Positions 41,163 through 48,599 of a stretch of DNA of 55,490 nucleotides are shown piece after piece. The notes beneath the pieces are model-generated. The model ran no database searches, was not told the DNA's origin, and worked only from the letters and a program-made list of their open reading frames with translations. Numbering within the stretch: position 1 is the stretch's first letter; each line of letters begins with the position of its first letter. A program made the translations under genes and the position numbers. Source of the DNA: Clostridia bacterium (GTDB lineage Bacteria > Bacillota > Clostridia > Oscillospirales > RGIG8002); the NCBI GenBank assembly GCA_017620395.1, contig JAFZQJ010000014.1, forward strand, positions 1 to 55,490, written 5' to 3'.

Positions 41163-42803
41163 ATGAAACAGGCGCTTTACCGCAAATACCGCCCGGCCGA
41201 CTTCTCGCAGGTCGCCGGCCAGCAGCAGGTCACCGTCACCCTCAGAAACGAGGTCGCCGGCGGCAATATTTCGCACGCCTATCTTTTCACCGGCGTGCGC
41301 GGCACGGGCAAGACCTCCTGCGCCAGAATACTCGCCAAGGCGGTCAACTGCCTTTCGCCCAAGGACGGCAACCCCTGCAACGAATGCGAGATCTGCCGCG
41401 CGATTGACAGCGGCACGCTGACCGACGTCATAGAGATCGACGCCGCCTCCAACACCGGAGTCGACAACATCCGCGCGCTGCGCGAAGAGATAAGCTATCT
41501 CCCCCAGCGCGCGAAATACAAGATATACATAATCGACGAAGTGCACATGCTCTCCGCGGGCGCCTTCAACGCGCTGCTGAAAACGCTCGAGGAGCCGCCG
41601 GAGCACGCCGTCTTCATCCTCGCGACCACCGAAGTCCACAAGCTGCCGGCGACGATACTTTCGCGCTGCCAGCGTTTTAATTTCCGCCGCATCGACGCCG
41701 AAGCCCTCGCCGCCTACCTCTCGCATATCGCGCAGGCGGAAGGCTTCGCCGTTACCGACGACGCGCTGCGCATGCTCGCCGCCGCCGCGGACGGCGGAAT
41801 GCGCGACGCGATAAGCCTGCTCGACGTCTGCCGCGCCGCGAGCGACACGGTGGACGCCTCCGTAGTCGCGCGCGCGGTCGGACTTTCCGGCAGCGAGCGC
41901 GTGCTCGAGCTCTGCGGGCTGATAGCGGACGGCGATATTTCCGGATGCCTCTCCGCGCTCGCCGCGCTCTACGCCGATTCCAAGGAGCCGGAGCGCCTCT
42001 GCGAAGAGCTGCTCGCCGCCCTGCGCAACGTGCTCATAATGAAAACGGCGGATAACGCCGCTTCTCTGATAAACACCGATCCCGCCGGACTCGAAAGCAT
42101 AAAACGCGTAGCGAAGCGCTTCACGCTCGGCAGGATAATGTCCTCCGTCGCGGCGGTCAACGACGCAATCGCGCGTATGCGCTTCGCCTTCGACAAGAAG
42201 ACGGAGGCGGAGATGTTGCTCGTTTCGCTCTGCGTCGCCTCCGGCGCCGTCTGCGCGGAACCCGCGCAGCCCGCGGTGCAGCCGAAACCCGAAACCAAGC
42301 CCGAGCAAAAAATCGCGCCCCCCGTCATCCTGAGCGAAGCGAAGGATCCCACGCCTTCCGCAGACGTCCCGCAGGATGAGGCGGATTCCTCGCGCGAAAT
42401 CCTCGGAATTACAGAAACGCAGCCCTCTGCGGAAGACAGCAACACCTCATCCGCCCCTTCGGGGCACCTTCCCCTCGAGGGGAAGGCTCCCGAGCCTGCT
42501 CCCGAGCCCGTTCCCGAGCCCGCTTCGTCAGGCGCGGCCGGAATGCTCGCGGCGGCGCTTCCCGAAATACGCAAGGCTTCGCCGATGCTCGGCGCCGTGC
42601 TCAGCGGCTCGAGATGCAATGCAGAAGGCGACGTTTTCACCATCCACTCCTCCGCCGACTGCGTCGTTTCAAACACGAAGCTTATATCCGACGCGCTTTT
42701 CAGCGCGAGCGGCATACGCTACAACGTCGTGACGGACGCGGAGGAACCGCCCTTCAGCAAGATAGACGAACTCGACGAAAGATTAAAACAACTCTTTGAT
42801 TAG
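41163..42803 (+). CDS. dnaX: DNA polymerase III subunit gamma/tau
   Basis: DnaX is the AAA+ motor subunit of the clamp loader. The 546 residues include Walker A GVRGTGKTSCARILA near 43-57, four zinc cysteines (CLSPKDGNPCNECEIC, about 63-78), Walker B with DEVHML near 125 and the arginine-finger SRCQRF near 166. Domain III runs to about 360. The linker after residue 385 is odd: residues about 388-442 are encoded by DNA that looks like two intergenic repeat elements (42323-42414 and 42443-42488), followed by a Pro/Glu-rich spacer and a C-terminal domain (about 465-546). GGAGG precedes the ATG. First coding gene of the recombination/repair set with ybaB and recR. Confidence 0.95.
   Translation: MKQALYRKYRPADFSQVAGQQQVTVTLRNEVAGGNISHAYLFTGVRGTGKTSCARILAKAVNCLSPKDGNPCNECEICRAIDSGTLTDVIEIDAASNTGVDNIRALREEISYLPQRAKYKIYIIDEVHMLSAGAFNALLKTLEEPPEHAVFILATTEVHKLPATILSRCQRFNFRRIDAEALAAYLSHIAQAEGFAVTDDALRMLAAAADGGMRDAISLLDVCRAASDTVDASVVARAVGLSGSERVLELCGLIADGDISGCLSALAALYADSKEPERLCEELLAALRNVLIMKTADNAASLINTDPAGLESIKRVAKRFTLGRIMSSVAAVNDAIARMRFAFDKKTEAEMLLVSLCVASGAVCAEPAQPAVQPKPETKPEQKIAPPVILSEAKDPTPSADVPQDEADSSREILGITETQPSAEDSNTSSAPSGHLPLEGKAPEPAPEPVPEPASSGAAGMLAAALPEIRKASPMLGAVLSGSRCNAEGDVFTIHSSADCVVSNTKLISDALFSASGIRYNVVTDAEEPPFSKIDELDERLKQLFD
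42323..42414 (+). repeat. Intergenic-type repeat inside dnaX (copy A)
   Basis: The segment begins CGTCATCCTGAGCGAAGC and ends GGATTCCTCGC...GGAATTACAG. From memory this is the outline of a widespread bacterial intergenic repeat (GTCATCCTGAGCGAAG...GGAATGACAG). It stays in frame and encodes a VILSEAKDP stretch in the DnaX linker. Recognition is from recall, not from a search. Confidence 0.6.
42443..42488 (+). repeat. Intergenic-type palindromic repeat inside dnaX (copy B)
   Basis: CACCTCATCCGCC is followed by the hairpin GCCCC-TTC-GGGGC (42453-42465) and a perfect 20-base palindrome at 42467-42486 (CCTTCCCCTC and its complement). This matches, from memory, an abundant Clostridia intergenic repeat. 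It is translated as HLPLEGKAP in DnaX. Confidence 0.65.
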
Positions 42804-42814
42804 GAGGCTACAAT

Positions 42815-43156
42815 ATGAAAGCGAGAATCCCCGGAGCCGGCGGCATGGGCAACATCATGCAGCAGGCGCAGAAAATGCAGGAACAGATGCAACAGACTCA
42901 GACCGAGCTCGAGGAAAGAGAGTATGAGACCTCGGCCGGAGGCGGCGTGATCAAGGTCAACATCAACGGCAAAAAGGAGATCACCAAGGTCACGATAGAT
43001 CCCTCCGTCGTCGATCCGGACGACGTGGAGATGCTCGAGGACCTCGTAGCCGCCGCCGTAAACGAAGCGATACGCACCGTCGAGGAGGACGCGGCCGCGG
43101 AAATGGGCAAGATCACCGGCGGCATCGGCGGTCTCGGCATACCCGGACTTATGTAA
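42815..43156 (+). CDS. YbaB/EbfC nucleoid-associated protein
   Basis: A 113-residue DNA-binding protein of the YbaB/EbfC family, dimers of which bind DNA and alter nucleoid structure. The N-terminus is rich in Met and Gln (MQQAQKMQEQMQQTQ) as is normal, the core AGGGVIKVNINGKKEITKVTIDPSVVDPDD is the family signature, and a glycine-rich tail follows. TAGGAGG precedes the ATG, 11 bases after dnaX. The dnaX-ybaB-recR order is the standard arrangement and suggests a role near replication or recombinational repair. Confidence 0.96.
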   Translation: MKARIPGAGGMGNIMQQAQKMQEQMQQTQTELEEREYETSAGGGVIKVNINGKKEITKVTIDPSVVDPDDVEMLEDLVAAAVNEAIRTVEEDAAAEMGKITGGIGGLGIPGLM

Positions 43157-43196
43157 CTTTCGCCGCCCTTCGCGGCTGAACGGAGTTTTTCACTCT

Positions 43197-43796
43197 ATGA
43201 AGTATTACGCACCGCTGCTCGAACAGCTCATCGAGCATTTCGAGCGTTTCCCCGGCATCGGGCGCAAGACCGCGCAGAGAATGGCGTTCTTCGTGCTCAA
43301 TCAGCCGGAAGAAAAAGTCAAAAGCTTCGCCGACTGTCTTGTCAGCGCGAAATCGGAGATCCACCGCTGCAGCGAATGCTGCAACCTGACCGACGGCGAA
43401 AAGTGCTCCGTCTGCGGCGATCCCTCGCGGGACCGCGCGACCATCTGCGTCGTTGAGGAGCCGAAGGACGTCGTCGCGCTCGAAGCGGTCGGCGAATACC
43501 GCGGGCTCTATCACGTTCTGCACGGCAGCATCTCCCCGCTCGAAGGCGTCGGCCCCGACGATCTGACGGTAAAGGAGCTGCTCGCGCGCGTTTCGCAGAA
43601 TCCCGGGACCGAGGTCATCATGGCGACCAACCCCGACGTTGAGGGCGACGCGACCGCGCTTTATCTATCCCGTCTGCTCCGCCCGCTGGGGGCGAAGGTC
43701 ACCCGCATCGCCTACGGCATACCCGTCGGCGGCGAGCTCGAGTTCGCGGACGGCGAGACGATCGCCCGCGCCATCGAGGGGAGGCGTGAGATATGA
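43197..43796 (+). CDS. recR: Recombination protein RecR
   Basis: RecR works with RecO (and RecF) to load RecA at gaps. The 199 residues hold an N-terminal helix-hairpin-helix (FPGIGRKTAQRMAFF near 18-32), a C4 zinc finger (CSECCNLTDGEKCSVC, about 58-73) and a Toprim domain (about 80-175) with ICVVEEPKDVVALE and the closing Walker-like NPDVEGDATALYL near 143. Length and motifs are standard. A four-base overlap (ATGA) couples it to smpB. Confidence 0.97.
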   Translation: MKYYAPLLEQLIEHFERFPGIGRKTAQRMAFFVLNQPEEKVKSFADCLVSAKSEIHRCSECCNLTDGEKCSVCGDPSRDRATICVVEEPKDVVALEAVGEYRGLYHVLHGSISPLEGVGPDDLTVKELLARVSQNPGTEVIMATNPDVEGDATALYLSRLLRPLGAKVTRIAYGIPVGGELEFADGETIARAIEGRREI

Positions 43797-44269
43797 CCGC
43801 CAAAAAGGACAAAAACGAACAGAAGTTCATCGCCCGCAACAAGAAGGCTTATCACGATTATTTCATCGAGGAGACCTACGAGGCGGGTATAGAGCTTGCC
43901 GGCACGGAGGTCAAGAGCCTTCGCCTCGGCAAGTGCAACCTCAAGGACAGCTACTGCGACTTCCGCGGCGGCGAAGTTTTCGTCGTCGGGATGCACGTCA
44001 GCCCATACGAGCAGGGCAACATCTTCAACAAGAACCCCCTGCGCGACCGCCGTCTGCTTATGCACAAGCGGGAGATACTGAAGCTTTTCAACGCCGTGCG
44101 GCAGGATGGACTCACCGTCGTGCCGCTTTCCGCTTATTTCTCCGGCAGGCGCGTGAAGCTCGAAGTCGGCCTCTGCCGAGGCAAAAAGCTCTACGACAAA
44201 CGCGCCGCCGCCGCGGAACGCGACGCCAAGCGCACGATCGACAGAAAGATGAAGGAACGCAACGTATGA
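43793..44269 (+). CDS. smpB: SsrA-binding protein SmpB
   Basis: SmpB binds tmRNA and brings it to stalled ribosomes for trans-translation. The 158 residues show the OB-fold core: ARNKKAYHDYFIEETYEAGIELAGTEVKSLR near 12-42, KDSYCDFRGGEVFVVGMHVSPYEQGN near 48-73 and the basic tail (AKRTIDRKMKERNV) that inserts in the ribosomal A site. The ATG overlaps the recR stop (ATGA). The tmRNA gene itself is not in the window. Its own stop overlaps the next start. Confidence 0.97.
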   Translation: MTAKKDKNEQKFIARNKKAYHDYFIEETYEAGIELAGTEVKSLRLGKCNLKDSYCDFRGGEVFVVGMHVSPYEQGNIFNKNPLRDRRLLMHKREILKLFNAVRQDGLTVVPLSAYFSGRRVKLEVGLCRGKKLYDKRAAAAERDAKRTIDRKMKERNV

Positions 44270-46005
44270 TACGGCTCTATCCCGACCGCCCGTTCATATT
44301 CGACGGCGCATTCGGAACCTGCTACGCCGGCCTTTACCACGGGGACACCCCATGCGAGCTGGCGAACGTCAGGCATCCGGAGCGCGTTATCGCGCTGCAC
44401 AGACAGTACGTCGCCGCCGGCGCGGACGGTATAAAGACCGACTCCTTCACGCTCAATCGCGTCAATTTCCCGGACGAAGCGCTGCTTCAAGAGCTCGTCG
44501 CGGGCGCGATCCGCTGCGCGAACGCCGCCGCGGCCGGAAAGGCCGCCGTCTTCGCGGATATCGGCCCGATCCCCGACGGAACTGCGGCGGACTACGCCGA
44601 CCTCGTCGATATCTTCATACGCCGCGGCGCGGAAAACTTCCTTTTCGAAACCTTCGCGGAGTTCGATCCGCTCAATGACGCGCTGACGCGCGTCAGAGAA
44701 AAACTGCCCGAGGCGGGCGTCATCGTCAGCTTCGGAGCCGCGCCCGACGGCTTCACGCGGCACGGCAACGCGCTGACCGCGCTCGTCGCGGAGGCCGCGG
44801 CGCATCCGGCGGTGGACGCCGTCGGTTTCAACTGCGTCTGCGGTCCGGCGCACGCCGCAAGGCTCGCCGCCGAACTGCGCGTTTCAAAGCCGCTCTGCGT
44901 CATGCCAAACGCCGGCTACCCCGTCGACGTCGGCGGCAGGACGGTCTATAACGACAACGCCGACTACTTCGCCGAAAGGATAAAAGAGATCTGCGCCAAC
45001 GGCGCGAAGCTCGTCGGCGGCTGCTGCGGAACGACTCCCGCGCATATCGCCGCCTGCGTTGCTGCGCTGAAAAGCGCGCCGGCGCCGAACGCTCCCGCGC
45101 GTCCCTCTGCGGAAACCGGAGCCGTGCGCGAGGAGGGCGCCTTCGCGCTGAAGCTTCGCGGCGGCGAACGCGTCGTCGCGGTCGAGCTCGATCCGCCCGC
45201 GGATTCGCGACTTTCCGACGTCACGGACGCGGCCGCGCTGCTGAAAAACGCCGGCGCGGACGTGATCACCTTCGCGGACAACCCCCTTTCCCGCGCCCGC
45301 GCTGACAGCTTCATGACCGCCGCCTGCGTTCACTGGCGCACCGGCGCGGAGGTCATGCCGCACCTGACCTGCCGCGACAGGAACCACCTCGCGATAAAGT
45401 CCTCCCTGCTTGCCGCGAACGCGATGGGAGTACGCAACGTGCTCGCCGTGACCGGCGATCCGCTCTCCAACGACGAAATGAAAAGCAAGGGCGTTTTCGC
45501 CCTCAATTCGTATAACCTTATCGGCTACCTCGCCGGACTGAACTCCGCCGAATTCGCTTCCGCGCCCTTCTGCATAGGCGGCGCGCTGAATATCGGCGCC
45601 GCCAACTTCGACGCCGAGCTCGCGAGAGCGAAGGAGAAGGCCGCGCGCGGCGCGGAATACTTCCTCACCCAGCCGGTCGGCTCGGAGCGGGCGCTTGAAA
45701 ACCTCAAAAAAGCGCACGCGGAGCTTGACGCGCCGGTGCTTGCGGGCGTATACCCCGTCGCCGGATACAGAAACGCGCTCTTCCTGAAAAACGAAGTCTC
45801 CGGCATAGACGTCCCCGATTCGCTCATCGCCGAACTCAAAGACAAGAGCCGCGGGGAAGCCGCGGAGATCTCCGTCCGCTACGCCGCTTCGGTCGCCGAA
45901 AAAGCCGCTCCCTACTGCCGCGGCTTCTATATCATGACGCCCCTGAAGCGCGTCGATATCGTCGCCGCGCTGCTCGAAAAGCTCAAGGAGAAGCAACTGA
46001 TATGA
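44266..46005 (+). CDS. Homocysteine methyltransferase / methylene-THF reductase fusion
   Basis: A 579-residue protein of the YitJ-like bifunctional type. Residues 1-270 are a homocysteine S-methyltransferase domain with DGAFGTCYAG near 12, GFNCVCGP near 187 and the zinc pair GGCCGTTP near 250. Residues about 300-579 are a methylenetetrahydrofolate reductase (TIM barrel, FAD), with EL-DPP near 308, LAVTGDPLSN near 401 and EYFLTQPV near 463. It can thus make 5-methyl-THF and supply the homocysteine site. The ATG at 44266 overlaps the smpB stop; its own stop overlaps the pterin-binding gene. The set forms a split, MetH-like pathway without a visible corrinoid domain. Confidence 0.93.
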   Translation: MIRLYPDRPFIFDGAFGTCYAGLYHGDTPCELANVRHPERVIALHRQYVAAGADGIKTDSFTLNRVNFPDEALLQELVAGAIRCANAAAAGKAAVFADIGPIPDGTAADYADLVDIFIRRGAENFLFETFAEFDPLNDALTRVREKLPEAGVIVSFGAAPDGFTRHGNALTALVAEAAAHPAVDAVGFNCVCGPAHAARLAAELRVSKPLCVMPNAGYPVDVGGRTVYNDNADYFAERIKEICANGAKLVGGCCGTTPAHIAACVAALKSAPAPNAPARPSAETGAVREEGAFALKLRGGERVVAVELDPPADSRLSDVTDAAALLKNAGADVITFADNPLSRARADSFMTAACVHWRTGAEVMPHLTCRDRNHLAIKSSLLAANAMGVRNVLAVTGDPLSNDEMKSKGVFALNSYNLIGYLAGLNSAEFASAPFCIGGALNIGAANFDAELARAKEKAARGAEYFLTQPVGSERALENLKKAHAELDAPVLAGVYPVAGYRNALFLKNEVSGIDVPDSLIAELKDKSRGEAAEISVRYAASVAEKAAPYCRGFYIMTPLKRVDIVAALLEKLKEKQLI

Positions 46006-46796
46006 TTTACCTCGTAGGCGAAAAACTCAACAGCTCCGTCCCCTCCACCGGCGAGGCGATGCTCGCGCGCGACTTCGACAGACTCGCGGCGCTCGCGCTG
46101 GCGCAGGCGGAGGCGGGAGCGTCCTGCCTTGACATAAACACCGCGCTCTGCGGCGCGGACGAGATTGATATGCTCCGCCGCGTCGCCGACCTCGCGGTCG
46201 AAAAAACGAACTGCGACGTCATGCTCGACTCCCCGAATCCCGCCGCGATAATCGCGGTATTGCCGCACCTTCGCGGCAGAAAAACGATCATCAACTCCGT
46301 CACCGCCGACGAGCGGCTGGAGGAGCTCGTACCCGCCGCCGCCGAATACGGCGCGGGAGTCGTCGGACTGCCGATACGGTCCGGCGCGATACCCTCCACC
46401 GCGGAGGGACGGCTTGAAAACGCGCTCGCGATACGCGCGCGCCTGAACGCCGCGGGAATACCCGACGAGCGCATCTATATCGACGCGCTCGCGGAGTCCG
46501 TCGCCATGGGCGGCGACGCCGGCAGGACGCTGCTCGAAACGACGCGCCTGCTGCGCCGCGAGCTGCCGGACGTACACGTCATCTGCGGACTTTCAAACGT
46601 CTCCTTCGGTCTGCCGAAGCGCGCGCGTCTGAACGCCGCCGCCGCGACGCTGCTCGCGGAAGCCGGCGCGGACAGCTTCATCTGCGACGCCGCTTCCCCC
46701 TCGCTGAAGGCCGCGCTGACCGCCTGCGAGGCGTTCACCGGCAAAGACGAATACTGCATGGAATACATTACTCAGATAAGGAGCGAGGAGCAATGA
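46002..46796 (+). CDS. Pterin-binding (methyl-THF) methyltransferase domain protein
   Basis: A 264-residue TIM-barrel protein of the pterin-binding family shared by dihydropteroate synthase, AcsE/MeTr and the second module of MetH. The opening IYLVGEKLNSSVPSTGEAM with GASCLDINTA near 40-49 binds the pterin in this family; DVMLDSPNP near 70 and GLSNVSFGLPKR near 200 are the other typical loops. In context it should carry methyl from 5-methyl-THF to a corrinoid protein. It is coupled by four-base overlaps to the reductase fusion before it and the esterase after it. Folate biosynthesis (FolP) is less likely because of the form and the neighbours. Confidence 0.9.
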   Translation: MIYLVGEKLNSSVPSTGEAMLARDFDRLAALALAQAEAGASCLDINTALCGADEIDMLRRVADLAVEKTNCDVMLDSPNPAAIIAVLPHLRGRKTIINSVTADERLEELVPAAAEYGAGVVGLPIRSGAIPSTAEGRLENALAIRARLNAAGIPDERIYIDALAESVAMGGDAGRTLLETTRLLRRELPDVHVICGLSNVSFGLPKRARLNAAAATLLAEAGADSFICDAASPSLKAALTACEAFTGKDEYCMEYITQIRSEEQ

Positions 46797-47626
46797 TCAC
46801 CGACCGCGTATATCCTCAGATCGACTATGAAAAATACGGTCTCGTTAAGGGCAGCCGCGACGTTTACGTCGATCTGTACGTCACCGAGCCCTGCACCGAA
46901 GACCCTCTGCCCCGCCCCGCGGTCGTCGTTCTGCCCGGCGGCGGCTACTGGTTCTGCAGTCCGCGCGAGGCGGAGCCGATCGCGATCGCGTTCGCGCGCA
47001 GGGGTTACGCCGCCTTCGTGCTGAACTACTCAATCGAAACGGGCGAGTTCCCCTCCCAGCTGCTCGAAGCCGCCTGGACTGTCGACTTTGTCCGCAGGAA
47101 CGCGGAAAAGTGGCATATCATGCCGGATAAGATCGCCGTCTGCGGCTTCTCCGCCGGCGGACACCTCGCCGCTTCGGTCGGCACGATGTGGAACGCGCCC
47201 GAGGTGCGCGATATCCTCGGCTTCAAAAACGGCGAAGCGCGTCCCGACGCGATGATCCTCGCCTACCCCGTCATCTCCACCGGAGAATTCATCGAGTGGG
47301 GCTCGATAATGAACCTCACCCAACGCAAGGCGGAGACCGATCCCGCGCTGATGGCGCGGCTTTCGCTCGAGAACGCCGTCGACGACACGACGCCGCCCGC
47401 GTTCATCTGGCACACCGCCGACGACACCTGCGTCAAGGTTGAGAACTCCCTGCTCTTCGCCTCCGCGCTATCGGCGCACAAGATACCCTTCGAGCTGCAT
47501 ATTCTGCCGAAGGGCGATCACGGGCTTTCGCTCTGCGATCCCGCCGTCGATATCCCGCGCGAACGCGCGATCCCGTGGATCACCGGCTGGACGGAAAGCG
47601 CGTCGGTCTGGCTCGACAGACTCTGA
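46793..47626 (+). CDS. Alpha/beta hydrolase (esterase/acetylxylan esterase-like)
   Basis: A 277-residue alpha/beta hydrolase. The oxyanion region is VVVLPGGGYWF (about 43-53), the nucleophile elbow is CGFSAGGHLA with Ser120, the acid is probably Asp211 in HTADDTCV, and the base is His243 in PKGDHGLS. The form resembles BD-FAE and xylan esterase groups. No signal peptide is seen, so it acts in the cytoplasm, perhaps removing acetyl or other acyl groups from imported oligosaccharides; the substrate is not shown. Its start overlaps the pterin-binding gene by four bases (ATGA), although the roles seem unrelated. Confidence 0.9.
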   Translation: MITDRVYPQIDYEKYGLVKGSRDVYVDLYVTEPCTEDPLPRPAVVVLPGGGYWFCSPREAEPIAIAFARRGYAAFVLNYSIETGEFPSQLLEAAWTVDFVRRNAEKWHIMPDKIAVCGFSAGGHLAASVGTMWNAPEVRDILGFKNGEARPDAMILAYPVISTGEFIEWGSIMNLTQRKAETDPALMARLSLENAVDDTTPPAFIWHTADDTCVKVENSLLFASALSAHKIPFELHILPKGDHGLSLCDPAVDIPRERAIPWITGWTESASVWLDRL

Positions 47627-47679
47627 GTCAATACGCGGCCCGCGCCGCATGAATATTAAAAAAACACGGAGGATGCGTT

Positions 47680-48474
47680 ATGTTTTGCACAAAATGCGGA
47701 AACCAATGTGAAGACGGCCAGCGCTTCTGCAACAACTGCGGAGCGCAGCTCGAAGCGGCTCCCGCCGCGGAAGAGCCCGTCGCCGAAGCTCCCGTTATCG
47801 AAGAGCCCGTTATCGAAGAACCCGCCGCGGAAGCGGTTGAAGAAACCGCGGAAGAGGTCTCCGGAGCCGTAGAAGAAGCGGCCGAAGCCGCCAAAGAAAC
47901 CGCTATGGACGAGCCCGTATCCTTGCAGCCGCCCTTTGCCGCTCCCGAGGCCGAGCAACCGTATTCCGGGTATCCGGTCTATCAGCCGCCGATGCAGCAG
48001 GAATACTCCGCGCCGGCTGCCGCACCCGTCACGCTCAAAAAGAAGAGCGGCGTCGGCAAATGGATCGCGCGTATAGTCATCTCCTGCCTGCCGCTGCTGC
48101 TGACCTATCTGGCGCTCTTCGTCAGCGGGATAATCTGGCCCGGCTCGCTGCTGCCGATGAATCCGAATCTCGTGCTTTCATCATGGGCTCCGGAAGCGAG
48201 AACAATCGCCATCGTCATCCTCGCGGTGATCTGCGCCTCCGTTCTGCTGCAGATAATATGCCTCGCGGTATGGGCGCTCCGCAAGAAGGGCGATCCCGCG
48301 CTCCGCGACTGGGCGGTCGGCTTCACGGTCGTCGCGCTCGCGGTAGTCGTTGCGGCGATACTCTTCTCGCTCGGGATGATGCTTTTCAATGACAACTACC
48401 CGCGCCTGTTCAGCTTCCTCGAAGGCTACGTCGCGCCGGTCAGATACATAGGCCTGCTGATTTCGGTGCTCTGA
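47680..48474 (+). CDS. Zinc-ribbon membrane protein with Ala/Glu/Pro-rich linker
   Basis: A 264-residue protein of unknown function. An N-terminal zinc-ribbon (CTKCGNQCEDGQRFCNNCG, residues 3-21) is followed by an acidic Ala/Glu/Pro/Val-rich linker (about 25-125) and three or four membrane helices (about 133-160, 176-200, 208-232 and 245-264). ACGGAGG precedes the ATG. It shares the ribbon-plus-helix idea with the protein at 4079-4687 but not its topology. It ends at a strong terminator and appears to be the last gene of the dnaX-recR run or its own unit; no clear promoter is seen. Confidence 0.8.
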   Translation: MFCTKCGNQCEDGQRFCNNCGAQLEAAPAAEEPVAEAPVIEEPVIEEPAAEAVEETAEEVSGAVEEAAEAAKETAMDEPVSLQPPFAAPEAEQPYSGYPVYQPPMQQEYSAPAAAPVTLKKKSGVGKWIARIVISCLPLLLTYLALFVSGIIWPGSLLPMNPNLVLSSWAPEARTIAIVILAVICASVLLQIICLAVWALRKKGDPALRDWAVGFTVVALAVVVAAILFSLGMMLFNDNYPRLFSFLEGYVAPVRYIGLLISVL

Positions 48475-48488
48475 TACCTGCACGCACA

Positions 48489-48522
48489 CGCGCCGCGTTC
48501 AAACCGAACGCGGCGCGTTTTT
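48489..48522 (+). terminator. Rho-independent terminator
   Basis: CGCGCCGCGTTC (48489-48500) pairs perfectly with 48506-48517 around AAACC, followed by TTTTT. Confidence 0.93.
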
Positions 48523-48536
48523 GCGCGAATTAACTC

Positions 48537-48564
48537 TTGACTGCCCGCGAATATGTGCTATAAT
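48537..48564 (+). promoter_or_regulatory. Promoter for the transglutaminase-dockerin gene
   Basis: TTGACT (48537-48542), a 16-base spacer and TATAAT (48559-48564), 35 bases upstream of the ATG. Confidence 0.75.
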
Positions 48565-48599
48565 GTATTTGTATAGATATGTGCGAGGGGTGAGCGAAG

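Noticed and set aside
42301-42380. Programmed frameshift in dnaX at the A6 run (42307-42312)
   Set aside because: The run is near where gamma would end and the -1 frame stops at 42377, but the phase (CAA-AAA-ATC) is not a standard slippery heptamer and no strong stem follows at the right distance.
43960-44270. Cobalamin riboswitch before the homocysteine methyltransferase/reductase gene
   Set aside because: The gene overlaps smpB by four bases, so there is no leader that could hold one.
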